Shown: positions 33,066-42,895, counted from the first letter of the stretch. The stretch: DNA of 48,124 nucleotides from DASYSL01 sp036003365 (GCA_036003365.1 DASYSL010000154.1:1-48124), one strand, 5' to 3'. The notes: generated by a model not told the origin, from the letters alone. Program-made: numbers and translations.

Positions 33066-34180
33066 CGCGCCACCGCGTGGCCTGCGTGGCCGGAGCCCGG
33101 CCCAATTTCATGAAGGTGGCGCCGCTGCTTCGCGCCATGGCCGATCATCCGCGCCTGGAGCCACTCTTCGTGCACACCGGCCAGCACTACGATCTCAACA
33201 TGTCGGGCACGTTCCTGGACGAATTGGGACTACCGGCGCCCGACGTGCATCTGGGCGTGGGTCGCGAAGCCGACGGCCATCCGACGGCGCGCATCATGGA
33301 CGCGTTCGCGACGGCGCTGGGCACGCTCGCGCCCGATCTCGTGCTCGTGGTCGGGGACGTGAACTCGACCGTAGCCTGCTCGCTGGTGGCCGCGCAGCGC
33401 GGCATTCCGGTGGGCCACGTCGAGGCTGGGCTTCGAAGCTTCGATCGCACCATGCCGGAGGAGATCAACCGCCTGGTCACCGACCGCGTGTCCGATCTCC
33501 TCTTCGTCACCGAGCAGAGCGGCATGGCCAATCTCGAGCGCGAAGGCATCGCCGCCGAGCGCGTGCACTTCACTGGCAACACGATGATCGACACCTTGAC
33601 CCGTCTCCTGCCCAAGATCGACCAAGCTCGCGCCGCGCTGCACCTGGGGCTCGCGCCCAAGAGCTACGCCGTGGTCACGCTGCACCGGCCCTCCAACGTG
33701 GATGCGCGCGAGGAGCTGGTGCCGCTCGTCGATCTCCTGCGCGAGACCGCCGCGCGCCTGCCGGTCGTCTTCCCGGTGCATCCGCGCACGCGCGCCAGCC
33801 TGGAGTCGTTCGGGTTGTGGAGCGCTCTCGCCGAGACGCCGGGCCTGCACGCGCTCGAGCCGCAGCCGTACACGGAATTCCTGTCGCTCGTGAAGGACGC
33901 GGCCCTCGTGCTCACCGACTCGGGCGGCATCCAGGAAGAGACCACGTTTCTCGGCGTGCCGTGCATCACGCGCCGCCGTTCCACGGAGCGGCCCTCGACC
34001 GTGGATCTCGGCACCAACGTGCTCGTGGGCGACGATCTCGCGCGGGCGCGGGAAGAAATCGCGCGCGCCACCAACGGTCACGCCAAGAAAGGCACGGTGC
34101 CGCCGTTGTGGGACGGCCATTGTGCCGAGCGCATCGTGGCCATCGTCGACCAATGGCTCGTGCCCGTGAGGCAGCCGTGA
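33062..34180 (+). CDS. wecB: UDP-N-acetylglucosamine 2-epimerase (non-hydrolysing)
   Basis: This enzyme converts UDP-GlcNAc to UDP-ManNAc. The 372-residue protein has the GARPNFMKVAP start (residues 11-21), 'HTGQHYD', D99 in 'VVGDVNST', E121 in 'GHVEAGLRSFDRTMPEEINR' and E133/E134 later in that block, plus 'TLHRPSNVD' and 'LTDSGGIQEETTFLGVPCI'. These cover the catalytic Asp/Glu residues of the family. It overlaps the DUF1616-like gene (ATGA) and the next GT gene (GTGA). ManNAc derivatives are common in surface polysaccharides, which fits the locus. Confidence 0.93.
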   Translation: MTRHRVACVAGARPNFMKVAPLLRAMADHPRLEPLFVHTGQHYDLNMSGTFLDELGLPAPDVHLGVGREADGHPTARIMDAFATALGTLAPDLVLVVGDVNSTVACSLVAAQRGIPVGHVEAGLRSFDRTMPEEINRLVTDRVSDLLFVTEQSGMANLEREGIAAERVHFTGNTMIDTLTRLLPKIDQARAALHLGLAPKSYAVVTLHRPSNVDAREELVPLVDLLRETAARLPVVFPVHPRTRASLESFGLWSALAETPGLHALEPQPYTEFLSLVKDAALVLTDSGGIQEETTFLGVPCITRRRSTERPSTVDLGTNVLVGDDLARAREEIARATNGHAKKGTVPPLWDGHCAERIVAIVDQWLVPVRQP

Positions 34181-35301
34181 GCGTCGCGCCCGCGCCGCGC
34201 CCGGCCAAGGAGACGACCGTCGTCTTCCTCTGCGACACGCTCGAGATGCCGCCGCGCACCGGCTATCAGATCCACGTGACCTCGCTGGCACGCGCCTTCG
34301 AGCGCCGGGTGCCGTCCGTGGCTTTCGCTTGGGCCGGTACGGCGGAATCCGCGCCGTGGCTCGCGGCCTTGCCTGCAGCGCGTGCGCCGCGCGGCCGGCT
34401 GGCGCGCAAGCGCCGCTATGTCCAGGACGCGGTGGCGTGGATCGAGGCTCACGCCGCGCCCGGCTCGGTGCTCTGGGTGCGCGGCTATTCCACGGCACTC
34501 CTCCTGCTTCCGTTCCTGAGTGCCAAGCGCGAGAAGCTCGGCCTCACCGCGCTCTACGACGCCTCGAGCTTCGAGATGCTCGAGGCCGGCACGCTGGCCG
34601 GCCGCGCGCGCGGACTCATGGAGGAGAAGCTCTGGGGCGCTTTCGACCGTGTGCGCACGCTGAGCGCGCCGATGCGCGACTACCTGGTCGAGAAGGGCGT
34701 GCCCGCCGAGCGCGTGCTCATCGTGCCCGTGGGCGCCGAACGACGCGAAGCTCGGTGGAGGCCGCACGCGGCCGCGCCCAAGCTGCTCTACGTCGGCGGC
34801 GCGGCCGACTACCAGGGCTTGGACGCACTCATGCGGGCCATGGAGATCGTGGCGCGCGAGCGCCCCGACGCGCGGCTCTCGGTCGTGGGGCCCGAGCGCC
34901 TGGCCGGCGCGCCGGACAACGTCGAGTTCACCGGGCGCGTGCCCCACGATCGCGTGGCGTCGTTCTATCTCGAGCACGATCTCTTCGTCCTGCCGCGTCC
35001 GCGCACGCCGCTCACCGACCTGGTCGTGCCCATGAAGCTGCCCGAGGCCATGTCCTTCGGCATGCCCGTCCTGGCCACCGACCTGGGCTCAGTGCGCTGG
35101 GTATTGGGAGGAGAGGAAGCGCAGCTCGTGGCCGACAACGAGCCCGAGACCCTGGCGCGCGGCGTGCTCCAAGCCCTCGCCGATCCGGCGCGGCTCGCGG
35201 CCTGGGGTGCGGCGGCACGCGAGCGCTCCGAGCGATTCTCGTGGGACGCCATCGCCGACGAAGCGGTGCGCGCGTTGTTCGGAAACGCGGTGCGCGCGTG
35301 A
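34177..35301 (+). CDS. GT4-family glycosyltransferase
   Basis: A 374-residue GT-B glycosyltransferase. The C-terminal domain has 'LLYVGGAADYQGLDALMRAME', 'VEFTGRVPHDRVASFYLEHDLFVLPRPRTPLTDLVVPMKLPEAMSFGMPVLATDLG' (in pieces), which carries the nucleotide-sugar-binding Glu region of GT4. The N-terminal acceptor domain is less conserved. The acceptor and sugar cannot be told from sequence. The start is GTG 34177 overlapping the wecB stop. The gene stops 11 bases before the end of the leftward GT4 gene. Confidence 0.9.
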   Translation: MSVAPAPRPAKETTVVFLCDTLEMPPRTGYQIHVTSLARAFERRVPSVAFAWAGTAESAPWLAALPAARAPRGRLARKRRYVQDAVAWIEAHAAPGSVLWVRGYSTALLLLPFLSAKREKLGLTALYDASSFEMLEAGTLAGRARGLMEEKLWGAFDRVRTLSAPMRDYLVEKGVPAERVLIVPVGAERREARWRPHAAAPKLLYVGGAADYQGLDALMRAMEIVARERPDARLSVVGPERLAGAPDNVEFTGRVPHDRVASFYLEHDLFVLPRPRTPLTDLVVPMKLPEAMSFGMPVLATDLGSVRWVLGGEEAQLVADNEPETLARGVLQALADPARLAAWGAAARERSERFSWDAIADEAVRALFGNAVRA

Positions 35302-35312
35302 AGTGGCCGACG

Positions 35313-36566
35313 CTAGGAGGGGATGGGCGCGGCGCGGAACTGCTCGGCATGGGCAGCCGGACCGATCTCCGCGTAGAGCTCGCAGATCTGGTCCACGATG
35401 CGCGGCCACGAGTACTCGGCGGCGCGGGCGCGCAACGTGGCGACGTCCCAGGCGCGCCGCGGAGCTTCGTCCATGGCGCGGGCGAGGGTCTGGTCGTCGC
35501 CGGCGGGGACGAGCAGGCCGTAGCGCTCGTCGCTCACCACCTCGGTGGTGCCGCCGACCGCGGTCGCGACCACGGGCTTGCCGCAGGCCAGTGCTTCGAG
35601 CGTGACCAGCGGCGTGCCCTCGTTGAAGCTCGGCAACACCAGAACATCGGACGCCTGCAGCCATTGCGCGGTGGTGACGTGATCGACGGCGCCGAGGAAG
35701 CGCACGCGCTCGCCGAGGCCCGCTTCCGCTGCCTGGCTCTTGATCTCGTCGAGCAGCGGTCCGTCGCCGGCCAGGACGAGCACCGCGTCGGGTCGCGTCG
35801 CGACCAGGCGAGCGAAGGCTTTGACGAGCACCGCATGGCCCTTCACGGGCAGGAAGTAGCCGACGCACATGTAGACGGGAGCGGCCGCCGGCAAGCCGAG
35901 GCGGGCGCGCAAGGACGCGACATCTGCGGGCCGGAAGAGCTCGATGTCGACGCCGTTGGGAATGTAGCGCCGGCGCCTGTCGCTCACGCCCAGCTCGCCG
36001 GCAATGCGCGAGAGATCGCGCGACACGGCGATCAGGCGCGTGGCGTGGCGGATCGTGAAGCGCGTCCAAAAGCGCACATGGAAGGGGCCCTTGCGGGCGA
36101 CGGTGTGGAGTCCTGTGCCATGGGCCGTGACCACCGAGCGGCGGCGCGTCACGAGGCCGACGAGCACCGCCCCCATGCCCATGGGGTAGATGCGGTGGCC
36201 GTGCAGCATGCTGACGTCGCGGCCGTGCGTGAGGAGCGCCCACAGTCCGATGAAGAGGAGCTGGAGCGGCTCGGTGATCGGCCACAGCATGGGCACGTGG
36301 AGGTAGGGGGGTCGCAGCACGCGCACGCCCACAGGATCGGACTCCTTCGTGGCGCGGGCCGCGTTGGCGCGGGCGAAGGCGCGGGCCTCGGCGTAGCGGC
36401 GAAGCGGCGGCAGCACGATGCGCGGCGCCAGGACGGTGACCCGTCCGCGCCGCGCCAGATCGACGGCTTCGTGGTAGACCGCGACGCGCACGCCGCCCGA
36501 CAGCTGATCGGCGGGCAAGAAGTCCTCGGCGAGATGCATCACGTGGAAGCGATGGTTGGGATTCAC
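35313..36566 (-). CDS. GT4-family glycosyltransferase
   Basis: A GT-B glycosyltransferase of 417 residues from GTG 36566. The N-terminal domain has 'HLAEDFLPADQLSGGVRVAVYHEA' and the C-terminal domain 'VGYFLPVKGHAVLVKAFARLV' and 'LPSFNEGTPLVTLEALACGKPVVATAVGGTTEVV' (in pieces) with the E-x7-E motif. Upstream, a TTG at 36605 in the same frame would add 13 residues and leave only 14 bases to the divergent flippase start, so GTG 36566 is preferred; neither has a clear ribosome binding site. Confidence 0.87.
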   Translation of the reverse strand: MNPNHRFHVMHLAEDFLPADQLSGGVRVAVYHEAVDLARRGRVTVLAPRIVLPPLRRYAEARAFARANAARATKESDPVGVRVLRPPYLHVPMLWPITEPLQLLFIGLWALLTHGRDVSMLHGHRIYPMGMGAVLVGLVTRRRSVVTAHGTGLHTVARKGPFHVRFWTRFTIRHATRLIAVSRDLSRIAGELGVSDRRRRYIPNGVDIELFRPADVASLRARLGLPAAAPVYMCVGYFLPVKGHAVLVKAFARLVATRPDAVLVLAGDGPLLDEIKSQAAEAGLGERVRFLGAVDHVTTAQWLQASDVLVLPSFNEGTPLVTLEALACGKPVVATAVGGTTEVVSDERYGLLVPAGDDQTLARAMDEAPRRAWDVATLRARAAEYSWPRIVDQICELYAEIGPAAHAEQFRAAPIPS

Positions 36567-36619
36567 GGGAAGCCCAGTTCTACCGTTTCGTCGCCGATGA
36601 TTCAACCGAGGAGTGCGGC

Positions 36620-38188
36620 GTGAGCCTCGCCCCCGACCAAGAGCTCGAGAGGCCCGGCACGGGGAGCGACCCGGCGCGCGACGCGCAGGCGCTCGCTTTC
36701 CGCGTCGCGCACAACGCCGGCCTGCTCGCGGTCTCCAACGTGCTCGTGCGCGGGCTCGGCATGGGCATGATGATCGTCCTGGCGCGCTATCTGGGGCCCG
36801 CGCACTACGGCACGTACCAGCGCGCCGAAGCCTTCGTCTATCTCTTCAGCATCGTGGTCAACCTGGGGCTCGACATGATCCTCACGCGCGAGGTGGCCAA
36901 GCACCGCGCGCGGGCGTCGGAATACTTCTCGGGCATCCTGGTGTGCAAGGCGATCACCGGGCTCATCGCCTACGCGATCATCCTGAGCGTGGCCCAGGCG
37001 CGCGGCTACTCCGGCGATCTCATGTGGGCGATCCGGATTTTCGGCTTCATTCTGCTCCTGAACTCCCTGTCCGAGACCTGCGGGGCCGTGATCCAGGGCG
37101 TCCAGGAGATGCGCTTCATCGCCCTGGCGCACCTGGCCGCGCAGGTCGTCTTCCTGAGCGTCGGGCTGGCGAGCGTGCTCACGCACCGTAGCCTGCACTG
37201 GATTCTGGGCGCGCTGGCGCTCGGCGCCATGACCCAGCTCGTGTTCTCGTCTCTGGTGCTCAGGCGCTCGTTCCACGTGCGCTGGTCCTTCCCGGGTTTC
37301 GCCACCGTGCGCTTTCTCCTGCGCGAGTCGCTGCCCTTGGCGCTCGCCGCCAGCTTCGTCCTGGTCTACCAGCAGATCGACGCCGTCATGCTGGGCGAGT
37401 ACAAAGGTGACGCCGAGGTCGGCCTTTACAAGGCGGGTGCCAAGTTCCTGCTCATCTTCTCGGTGATTCGCGACGCGCTCATGGTGTCCATCTATCCGGT
37501 CTTCGCCTCGCTCGCCAAGAGCGAGCCCGGACGGCTGAGCGCGCTCTTGAGCAAGGTCGTGCGCTACCAGCTGGGGATCGGTTTCTACTTCATCCTCTGC
37601 TTCGTCCTCCTGTCGCGGTTGGCGCCCGTGCTCCTCGGGCCCGAGTTCCACCATTCGGCCGCGATGCTGCCCATCCTGGGGTGGATCCTTCTGCCGCAAA
37701 CCATCAGCATCGCTTGCGGACGGGCACTCATCGCGAGCGGTCGCCAGAACCGGCTCCTGATCTCGACCAGCACCTCTCTGGGCGTCAACATCGGCCTCAA
37801 TCTCATGTGGATCCCACGCTTCGGCATTCTGGGCGCGGCCGCCGCCAGCGTGGTGAGCGAGGTCGTGGTCGCCTACTTGAACATGCGCCTCGTGCGCAAG
37901 GAGATCGGGCACACCCACTTCACGCGCGAGCTGTGGCGGCCGGCCCTGGCTGCCGCGCTCGCCGGCGCCACCATGTTTCCGCTTCGTAGCTTGAAGCTCG
38001 TGATCGCATTCCCGCTGCTCGGGATCTTCTACCTGGTCGCGCTCTTCCTGCTGCGGGCCGTGACGCGCGACGAAGTGGTCCAGCTGCGCACGCTGCTCGT
38101 GGCCTGGCTCGCCGCGGCGCGCCGCCGGAGCAAGCTGCCGGCCAAGTGGATGGCGCGCGGCGCCTGGATCGAGGACGGCGAGCCGTGA
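36620..38188 (+). CDS. Wzx-type flippase (second copy)
   Basis: A 522-residue membrane protein with about 14 segments of the polysaccharide flippase family. 'VLARYLGPAHYGTYQRAEAFVYLFSIVVNLGLDMILTREVAK' (in pieces) is the N-terminal family block, and 'FGILGAAAASVVSEVVVAYLNM' lies near the C-terminus. The GTG start at 36620 has GAGGAG at 36608-36613 six bases ahead, an excellent ribosome binding site. The stop overlaps the next gene as GTGA. Two different Wzx proteins in one locus suggest two repeat units or a glycolipid plus a polymer. Confidence 0.92.
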   Translation: MSLAPDQELERPGTGSDPARDAQALAFRVAHNAGLLAVSNVLVRGLGMGMMIVLARYLGPAHYGTYQRAEAFVYLFSIVVNLGLDMILTREVAKHRARASEYFSGILVCKAITGLIAYAIILSVAQARGYSGDLMWAIRIFGFILLLNSLSETCGAVIQGVQEMRFIALAHLAAQVVFLSVGLASVLTHRSLHWILGALALGAMTQLVFSSLVLRRSFHVRWSFPGFATVRFLLRESLPLALAASFVLVYQQIDAVMLGEYKGDAEVGLYKAGAKFLLIFSVIRDALMVSIYPVFASLAKSEPGRLSALLSKVVRYQLGIGFYFILCFVLLSRLAPVLLGPEFHHSAAMLPILGWILLPQTISIACGRALIASGRQNRLLISTSTSLGVNIGLNLMWIPRFGILGAAAASVVSEVVVAYLNMRLVRKEIGHTHFTRELWRPALAAALAGATMFPLRSLKLVIAFPLLGIFYLVALFLLRAVTRDEVVQLRTLLVAWLAAARRRSKLPAKWMARGAWIEDGEP

Positions 38189-39468
38189 GGCTCGTCATCT
38201 GGCATACCGATCCCTATCCCACCGCTCCCGGCGTCTATCTCGGCGCGTTTCCTCGCTTCGGCCACGACGTCACCTGGGTGATCGCGACCGAAGGGGATCG
38301 CCACCAGACGCTCGTCCGCCACGAGGGCCGGGTGCGGGTCATCGACATCCAGCGTCCGCGCGACGTGGGCGGCCCGCGCCCATGGAGTACGGTGGTCAAC
38401 CGCTGGAACAAGCTCGTGCGCCTCTTCGCCAAGATCGCGTGGATGCGCCGCCTGCTCGCCGAGCGGCCGGACGTCTTCCAGGTGCGCGAGCTCATTACCG
38501 AGGGCACGATCGCGCTGCCGCTGGCGCGCAGCCAGCGCGTGCCCTTCGCCTTCCAGTGGGATTTCCCGCACTACGAGGCGGCGCTCTTCGAGATGGCCCA
38601 GGCCGGGAGCAAGAACGTCTGGCGCGCTCTCCACCTGCGCTGGGTGATCGCCATGCGCGCCCACATCCTGCGCGGCGCCGATCTCGTGCTGCCGATCTCG
38701 GACGGGCTCGCGGAGATCGCGCGCGATCGCCATGGCGTCGATCCTGGGCGCATCGTGCCGTTTCCCGTCGGCGTCGCGGCCGACAGCGTGCGCCGCGCGC
38801 GTGAAGGCACGCCGCATCCACGCGCGGCCGGTCTCGCCGGGCAGCCGGTGCTCTGTTACCTGGGCAACCTGGATGCCGTGCGCCAGCCCTCGTTCCTGTT
38901 CGACATCTTCGCCGCCGTGCTCGAGCAGGTCCCGGAGGCCTGGCTCCTGCTCGTGGGCCGCGCCAACCCCGGCGTCGAGCGACTGCTCGCCGATCATCCG
39001 GCGCGCGAGCGCATCGTGTTCACGGGCTACGTCGCGCACGCCGACGTGCCGGCGACGATCGCGCAGGCGCGCGTCGGTTTCTATGCCGTGCCGCTCACCG
39101 ATCCCTACGGGATCTACCGCACGTGCTCGCCGCTCAAGGTGGTGGAGTACATGGCGTGCGGGCTGCCGGTGGTGGCGTCGCGCGTCGAGGACGCGGAGAA
39201 GATGCTGGGCGAGAGCGGGGGCGGCGTGTGCGTCGAGAACGTGCCGCGTCTCTTCGCCCGCGAGATCGTGGGCTACTTGCGCGACCCGGAGCGGGCTCGC
39301 GCCGACGGTGAGAAGGGGCGCGCGTACATCGAGCAGCATCGCGTCTTCGAAGCGTTGGGTCGCGAGGTGGAAGCTGCCTACGAGCGGCTGCTCGCCACCG
39401 GACGCCCGGCGGCCTCATCGGCGACGCGGCTCGCGGCCGCGACCGCCGCGCCATTGTCGCCAAGTTGA
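38185..39468 (+). CDS. GT4-like glycosyltransferase
   Basis: A 427-residue GT-B glycosyltransferase starting at GTG 38185 in the flippase stop. The C-terminal half carries 'VLCYLGNLDAVRQPSFLFDIFAAVLEQVPEAWLLLVG', 'IVFTGYVAHADVPATIAQARVGFYAVPL' and 'CSPLKVVEYMACGLPVVASRV' (in pieces), the GT4 donor-site pattern with Glu in 'VVEYM'. The last 20 residues are Ala/Ser/Thr-rich. The sugar is unknown. The stop is followed by or overlaps the start of the next membrane gene. Confidence 0.9.
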   Translation: MRLVIWHTDPYPTAPGVYLGAFPRFGHDVTWVIATEGDRHQTLVRHEGRVRVIDIQRPRDVGGPRPWSTVVNRWNKLVRLFAKIAWMRRLLAERPDVFQVRELITEGTIALPLARSQRVPFAFQWDFPHYEAALFEMAQAGSKNVWRALHLRWVIAMRAHILRGADLVLPISDGLAEIARDRHGVDPGRIVPFPVGVAADSVRRAREGTPHPRAAGLAGQPVLCYLGNLDAVRQPSFLFDIFAAVLEQVPEAWLLLVGRANPGVERLLADHPARERIVFTGYVAHADVPATIAQARVGFYAVPLTDPYGIYRTCSPLKVVEYMACGLPVVASRVEDAEKMLGESGGGVCVENVPRLFAREIVGYLRDPERARADGEKGRAYIEQHRVFEALGREVEAAYERLLATGRPAASSATRLAAATAAPLSPS

Positions 39469-39500
39469 CAGCCCGCACAGGTCCACTCACTCTGCCGGCC

Positions 39501-41249
39501 ATGCCGTCGCGACAAGGACTCCTCTGGCTGCTCGTGGTCCTCGCGGCGGGCCTCGCGCTTCGCCTCTTCTGGTACATCGGTCCCTACACGACCGATTGCT
39601 TCGGCAACGCGCAGTTCGCCTATCAGGTCGCGACCGGCACCTTCGACATCTCCAAGGAGTACTACGCGGCCAACCGCATCGGATTCCTGTTCCCCATGGG
39701 ATTCACGGTGTGGGCCTTGGGCTTGGCTCGGTTCGCGTACAGCGTGGTCGGGCTCCTGTGCTCGCTGGGCTGCGTCGGGCTCGCATACGTGCTCGGCACG
39801 CGCGCTTACGACGAGAAGACCGGCCTGGTCGCGGCCGCGATCCTCGCCGTGGTCCCGCTCGAGATCTTCTGCTGGAGTCCGCTGCTCGTCGACGCGGTCA
39901 CGCCGTTCTACTGGAGCCTGAGTTTCGGTCTCTTCTATTTGGGTCTCGTCGACGACCCGCCGGCGCGCCGGCCCGTGCTGCTCCTGTTCTCGAGCGGCTT
40001 CGTGCTCGGGCTCGCGACCTACACGCGCGAGCACGCCCCCATCGTTTTCCTGGTCATGGCGGCGTACCTCGTGGTGCGGCGCGCGCGGCCGCCGGCGCGC
40101 GTGCTGTGGGTGCTCGCGGGCTTCGCCGCCATGGTGGCGATCGGCGAGGTCTATTACTACGCCGTCTCCGGCGTGCCGTTCCTGCGCGTGCAGCGGTTGT
40201 GGCAGCACTTCGGCCCGGGGACCGGCGGGGCCGAAGCGGGGGCCATCGAGATCGGTCACTTCCAGGGCCTGCGCCCCTGGTTCCTGCAATCGATGCTCAC
40301 CGCGCCCGACTACTTCGGGTTCGTGTTCTGGGCGGCCTGGATCGCGGTGGCCGTGTTGCTCGCACGCCGCGAGCGGCGGGACGCCTTCCTGCTGACCTGG
40401 TTCCTGGCTTTGTGGATCGCGATGGACTTCCTGCTGCGCACCTTCGTGCGCATGCTCGCCTACCCGCCCTACATCAACGTGCTCGACCTGCCGGGGGCGC
40501 TGCTCGTGGCGCGACTGCTCGCACCGCTTCTCTGCGGCGCGCGGCCGGCGAAGCCTTGGGCCGGCCTCGTCGGTGTCGTGCTGGCCCTGGGCGGAGGGGC
40601 AGCCCTGTTCGCCCGGCGAGCGCTCGATTCACAAGTCGAGGCGTGGGCCGCGAACGCCGGATCCTGGGGCCACGCGCATGTCCACGATCCGCGGTTCGTC
40701 ACCTTACCCATCCTCGTCGGCTCGGGGGCGCTCGCCGCCGGGCTCATGCTGGCGCTGCGCGCGTTGCCGCCGTGGCGCTGGCGGCCGGGGTGGGGGACGG
40801 CGGGCCTCGTGTGTCTCATCGTGAGCTCGCTCTTCATCACGGGCCCTGGTGTGCGCTGGCGCCGCGCCGAAGCGACGCCGCTTCGCGACATGGCGCGCAT
40901 CGTCGAGAGCGATCGCCAGCCGGTATCGTTCACGAGCCTCTGGTCGGCCACCGGACTCAATTTCTTCCTCGGCTACCGCTCGAATTTTCGCCGCTACTGG
41001 AACCGCTGGGAGTCGGTCACGCCGCTCGCCGGTCCTGCGGTCACCCTGCAGGAGATCCCGGCTTCGGCCGAAGCACTCGCCGAAAGCTCGTATGTCCTCG
41101 TGGACAAGGGGCCGATCCGCCGCGCGCACGAGGGCCATCCCGCCGTGCCCGACGTGGTGCCCCAGCCCGCGTTCCTGGATGCGCCGCCCGCCACCTGGCG
41201 CGTGCTCTACGACTCACCTGATTATGCGCTGTACCGCGTGCTGCGGTAG
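39501..41249 (+). CDS. GT39/PMT-like membrane glycosyltransferase
   Basis: A 582-residue polytopic protein of the GT-C type. 'FWYIGPYTTDCFGNAQFAYQVATGTFDISKEYY' (in pieces) carries the first-loop acidic residues, and 'TYTREHAPIVFLVMAAYLV' and later segments fit ArnT/PMT-like folds. These enzymes use lipid-linked sugars on the outer face of the inner membrane. ATG 39501 is chosen; TTG 39465 would overlap the previous stop as TTGA, in the style of this operon, and is possible. No ribosome binding site decides between them. A 231-base gap follows. Confidence 0.82.
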   Translation: MPSRQGLLWLLVVLAAGLALRLFWYIGPYTTDCFGNAQFAYQVATGTFDISKEYYAANRIGFLFPMGFTVWALGLARFAYSVVGLLCSLGCVGLAYVLGTRAYDEKTGLVAAAILAVVPLEIFCWSPLLVDAVTPFYWSLSFGLFYLGLVDDPPARRPVLLLFSSGFVLGLATYTREHAPIVFLVMAAYLVVRRARPPARVLWVLAGFAAMVAIGEVYYYAVSGVPFLRVQRLWQHFGPGTGGAEAGAIEIGHFQGLRPWFLQSMLTAPDYFGFVFWAAWIAVAVLLARRERRDAFLLTWFLALWIAMDFLLRTFVRMLAYPPYINVLDLPGALLVARLLAPLLCGARPAKPWAGLVGVVLALGGGAALFARRALDSQVEAWAANAGSWGHAHVHDPRFVTLPILVGSGALAAGLMLALRALPPWRWRPGWGTAGLVCLIVSSLFITGPGVRWRRAEATPLRDMARIVESDRQPVSFTSLWSATGLNFFLGYRSNFRRYWNRWESVTPLAGPAVTLQEIPASAEALAESSYVLVDKGPIRRAHEGHPAVPDVVPQPAFLDAPPATWRVLYDSPDYALYRVLR

Positions 41250-41480
41250 CCGGGAGTCGCCCGCTTCCCGAGCGCGGAAATGGGCCCTGGATGGGCTCTT
41301 CCACGTGGCAGGGGCGGCTCGCGATCTGGTAGCATCAGGGTGGTTTTTCCGACGGTTTCCCGTGTCCCCGCGCCCTGCCCGAGGAACCCGCTTGCATCTC
41401 TCCGTTCGGCATCGTTGCTCGGCTTCCCCGGTCCATCGCTTGCCTTTGTCCCGCACCCTCCGGAAGGCCTAGCCTCGCCC
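41250..41480 (+). promoter_or_regulatory. Gap with possible extended -10 promoter ahead of the CapK-like gene
   Basis: TAGCAT at 41330-41335 is preceded by TGG, giving an extended -10 (TGnTAGCAT); no good -35 is seen. The same -10 hexamer occurs in the promoter at 20754-20759. The frame of the downstream gene is open into this gap but with unlikely content, so the gap is treated as non-coding. Confidence 0.4.
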
Positions 41481-42893
41481 ATGGGACTCGCGACCGAAGC
41501 GCGCCGATGGCTCGCCGCACTCCCTCCCGAAGTCGGGGAGCGCGTGGGCTCGATCGCCGCCTGGGCGCCGCGTGACATGCTCTACGGCAGTCGCTTCCGC
41601 CGGGTGCGCGCCACGCTCGCGGCCACCGAGCGGCGCCCCGCGGCCGATCTCGCCGCCTGGCAGGACGCGCGTCTGGCCGAGCTCGTGGCGCTCGCCTACG
41701 AGCGCGTGCCGCACTACCGCATCGCCATGCAGGCCCGCGGCCTGCGCCCCGAGCACGTGAAGGGCGTGGCCGATTTGCCGTTGCTTCCGCTGCTTTCCAA
41801 GGAGGATGTGCGCCGCGACCCCGATGCCCTCCTGGCGCGCGGTGTGCCGCTCGGGCGGCGCGAGCGCGTGTCGACGGGCGGGACGAGCGGCGCTCCGCTC
41901 ACGCTCTGGATCGATCGCGGTCGCTCCTCGACCGAGTGGGCGTTCATGACCTGGCAGTGGGGTGCGGCCGGCTACGAGCTGGGCGCGCGCCGCGCCGTCT
42001 TGCGCGGCCAGCGGGTGCGCGCGCAATCGGCCGAGCGCTTCTACGAGTGGAATCCGCTGCTCGACGAGCTCGTGCTCTCCACGTTCCATCTCTCCGCCGA
42101 GACCCTGCCGCGCTATCTCGAGTGGATCGAGCAGTACCGCGTCCGTTTCCTGCACGCCTATCCGTCCTCGGCCGATCGCCTGGCCCGCCTGCTCGAGGAG
42201 AATCCTGCGCTCGAGCGGCCGCGCTTCACGGCCGCCCTCGTGGGCTCGGAGAACCTCTATCCCGAGCAGCGCGAGCGCATCGAGCGCGTGCTCGGCTGCC
42301 GCGTGCTCGCCTGGTACGGACATAGCGAGAAATGCCTGCTGGGCGCGGGCTGCGAAGTCTCCAACGAGTACCACCTCTTCCCGCAGTATGGCGTGCTCGA
42401 AGTGGTGGACGACGACGGCCGTCCGGTGGGGCCCGGCGGCACGGGGCGCATCGTGGGCACCGGCTTCATGAACCGCGTGATGCCGTTCCTGCGCTACGTC
42501 ACCGACGACGTGGGCACGCTCGCCGAGGGCCCGTGCGCCTGCGGCCGCGCCTACCCCAGGCTCACGCACATCGAGGGCCGCTCGTCGATCGAGCGTTTGT
42601 ACGGCGACGATGGACGCTCGTTCTCGCTCGGCCACATCAACTCGCACGCCGACGTCTTCCGCAAGGTGCGCCGCTTCCAGTTCGTGCAGGAGAAGCCGGG
42701 CGCGGTACTGGTGCGGGTCGAGTCGTCCAACGGCTTCACGCCCGAGGACGGACGCCGGCTGGCCGAGGAGTACGCGCGCCGCGCCGAGGGGTCGATCCAG
42801 TTCGCGGTCGAGATCGTCGACGCGCTGCCTCTCACGGCGCGCGGCAAGTTCAAGTTCGTCGAGCAGAAGTTCCAGCCCGAGGAGAGGTTCTAG
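41481..42893 (+). CDS. CapK/PaaK-like adenylate-forming enzyme
   Basis: A 470-residue member of the phenylacetate-CoA ligase-like (CapK) group. The AMP-binding loop is STGGTSGAPL from residue 131. 'LVGSENLYPEQRERIERVLGCRVLAWYGHSEKCLLGAGCE' (in pieces) and 'VTDDVGTLAEGPCACGRAYPRLTHIEGR' follow. CapK-like proteins sit in capsule loci, where they are thought to activate an acid for transfer to a sugar or amine; the substrate is unknown. The start is ATG 41481. The asparagine-synthase-like gene begins two bases after its stop, so the two are tightly linked. Confidence 0.88.
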   Translation: MGLATEARRWLAALPPEVGERVGSIAAWAPRDMLYGSRFRRVRATLAATERRPAADLAAWQDARLAELVALAYERVPHYRIAMQARGLRPEHVKGVADLPLLPLLSKEDVRRDPDALLARGVPLGRRERVSTGGTSGAPLTLWIDRGRSSTEWAFMTWQWGAAGYELGARRAVLRGQRVRAQSAERFYEWNPLLDELVLSTFHLSAETLPRYLEWIEQYRVRFLHAYPSSADRLARLLEENPALERPRFTAALVGSENLYPEQRERIERVLGCRVLAWYGHSEKCLLGAGCEVSNEYHLFPQYGVLEVVDDDGRPVGPGGTGRIVGTGFMNRVMPFLRYVTDDVGTLAEGPCACGRAYPRLTHIEGRSSIERLYGDDGRSFSLGHINSHADVFRKVRRFQFVQEKPGAVLVRVESSNGFTPEDGRRLAEEYARRAEGSIQFAVEIVDALPLTARGKFKFVEQKFQPEERF

Positions 42894-42895
42894 CC

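Noticed and set aside
41280..41480. N-terminal extension of the CapK-like protein
   Set aside because: The extra residues are Pro/Ser/Arg-rich with no family match, and the ATG at 41481 gives a family-length protein.
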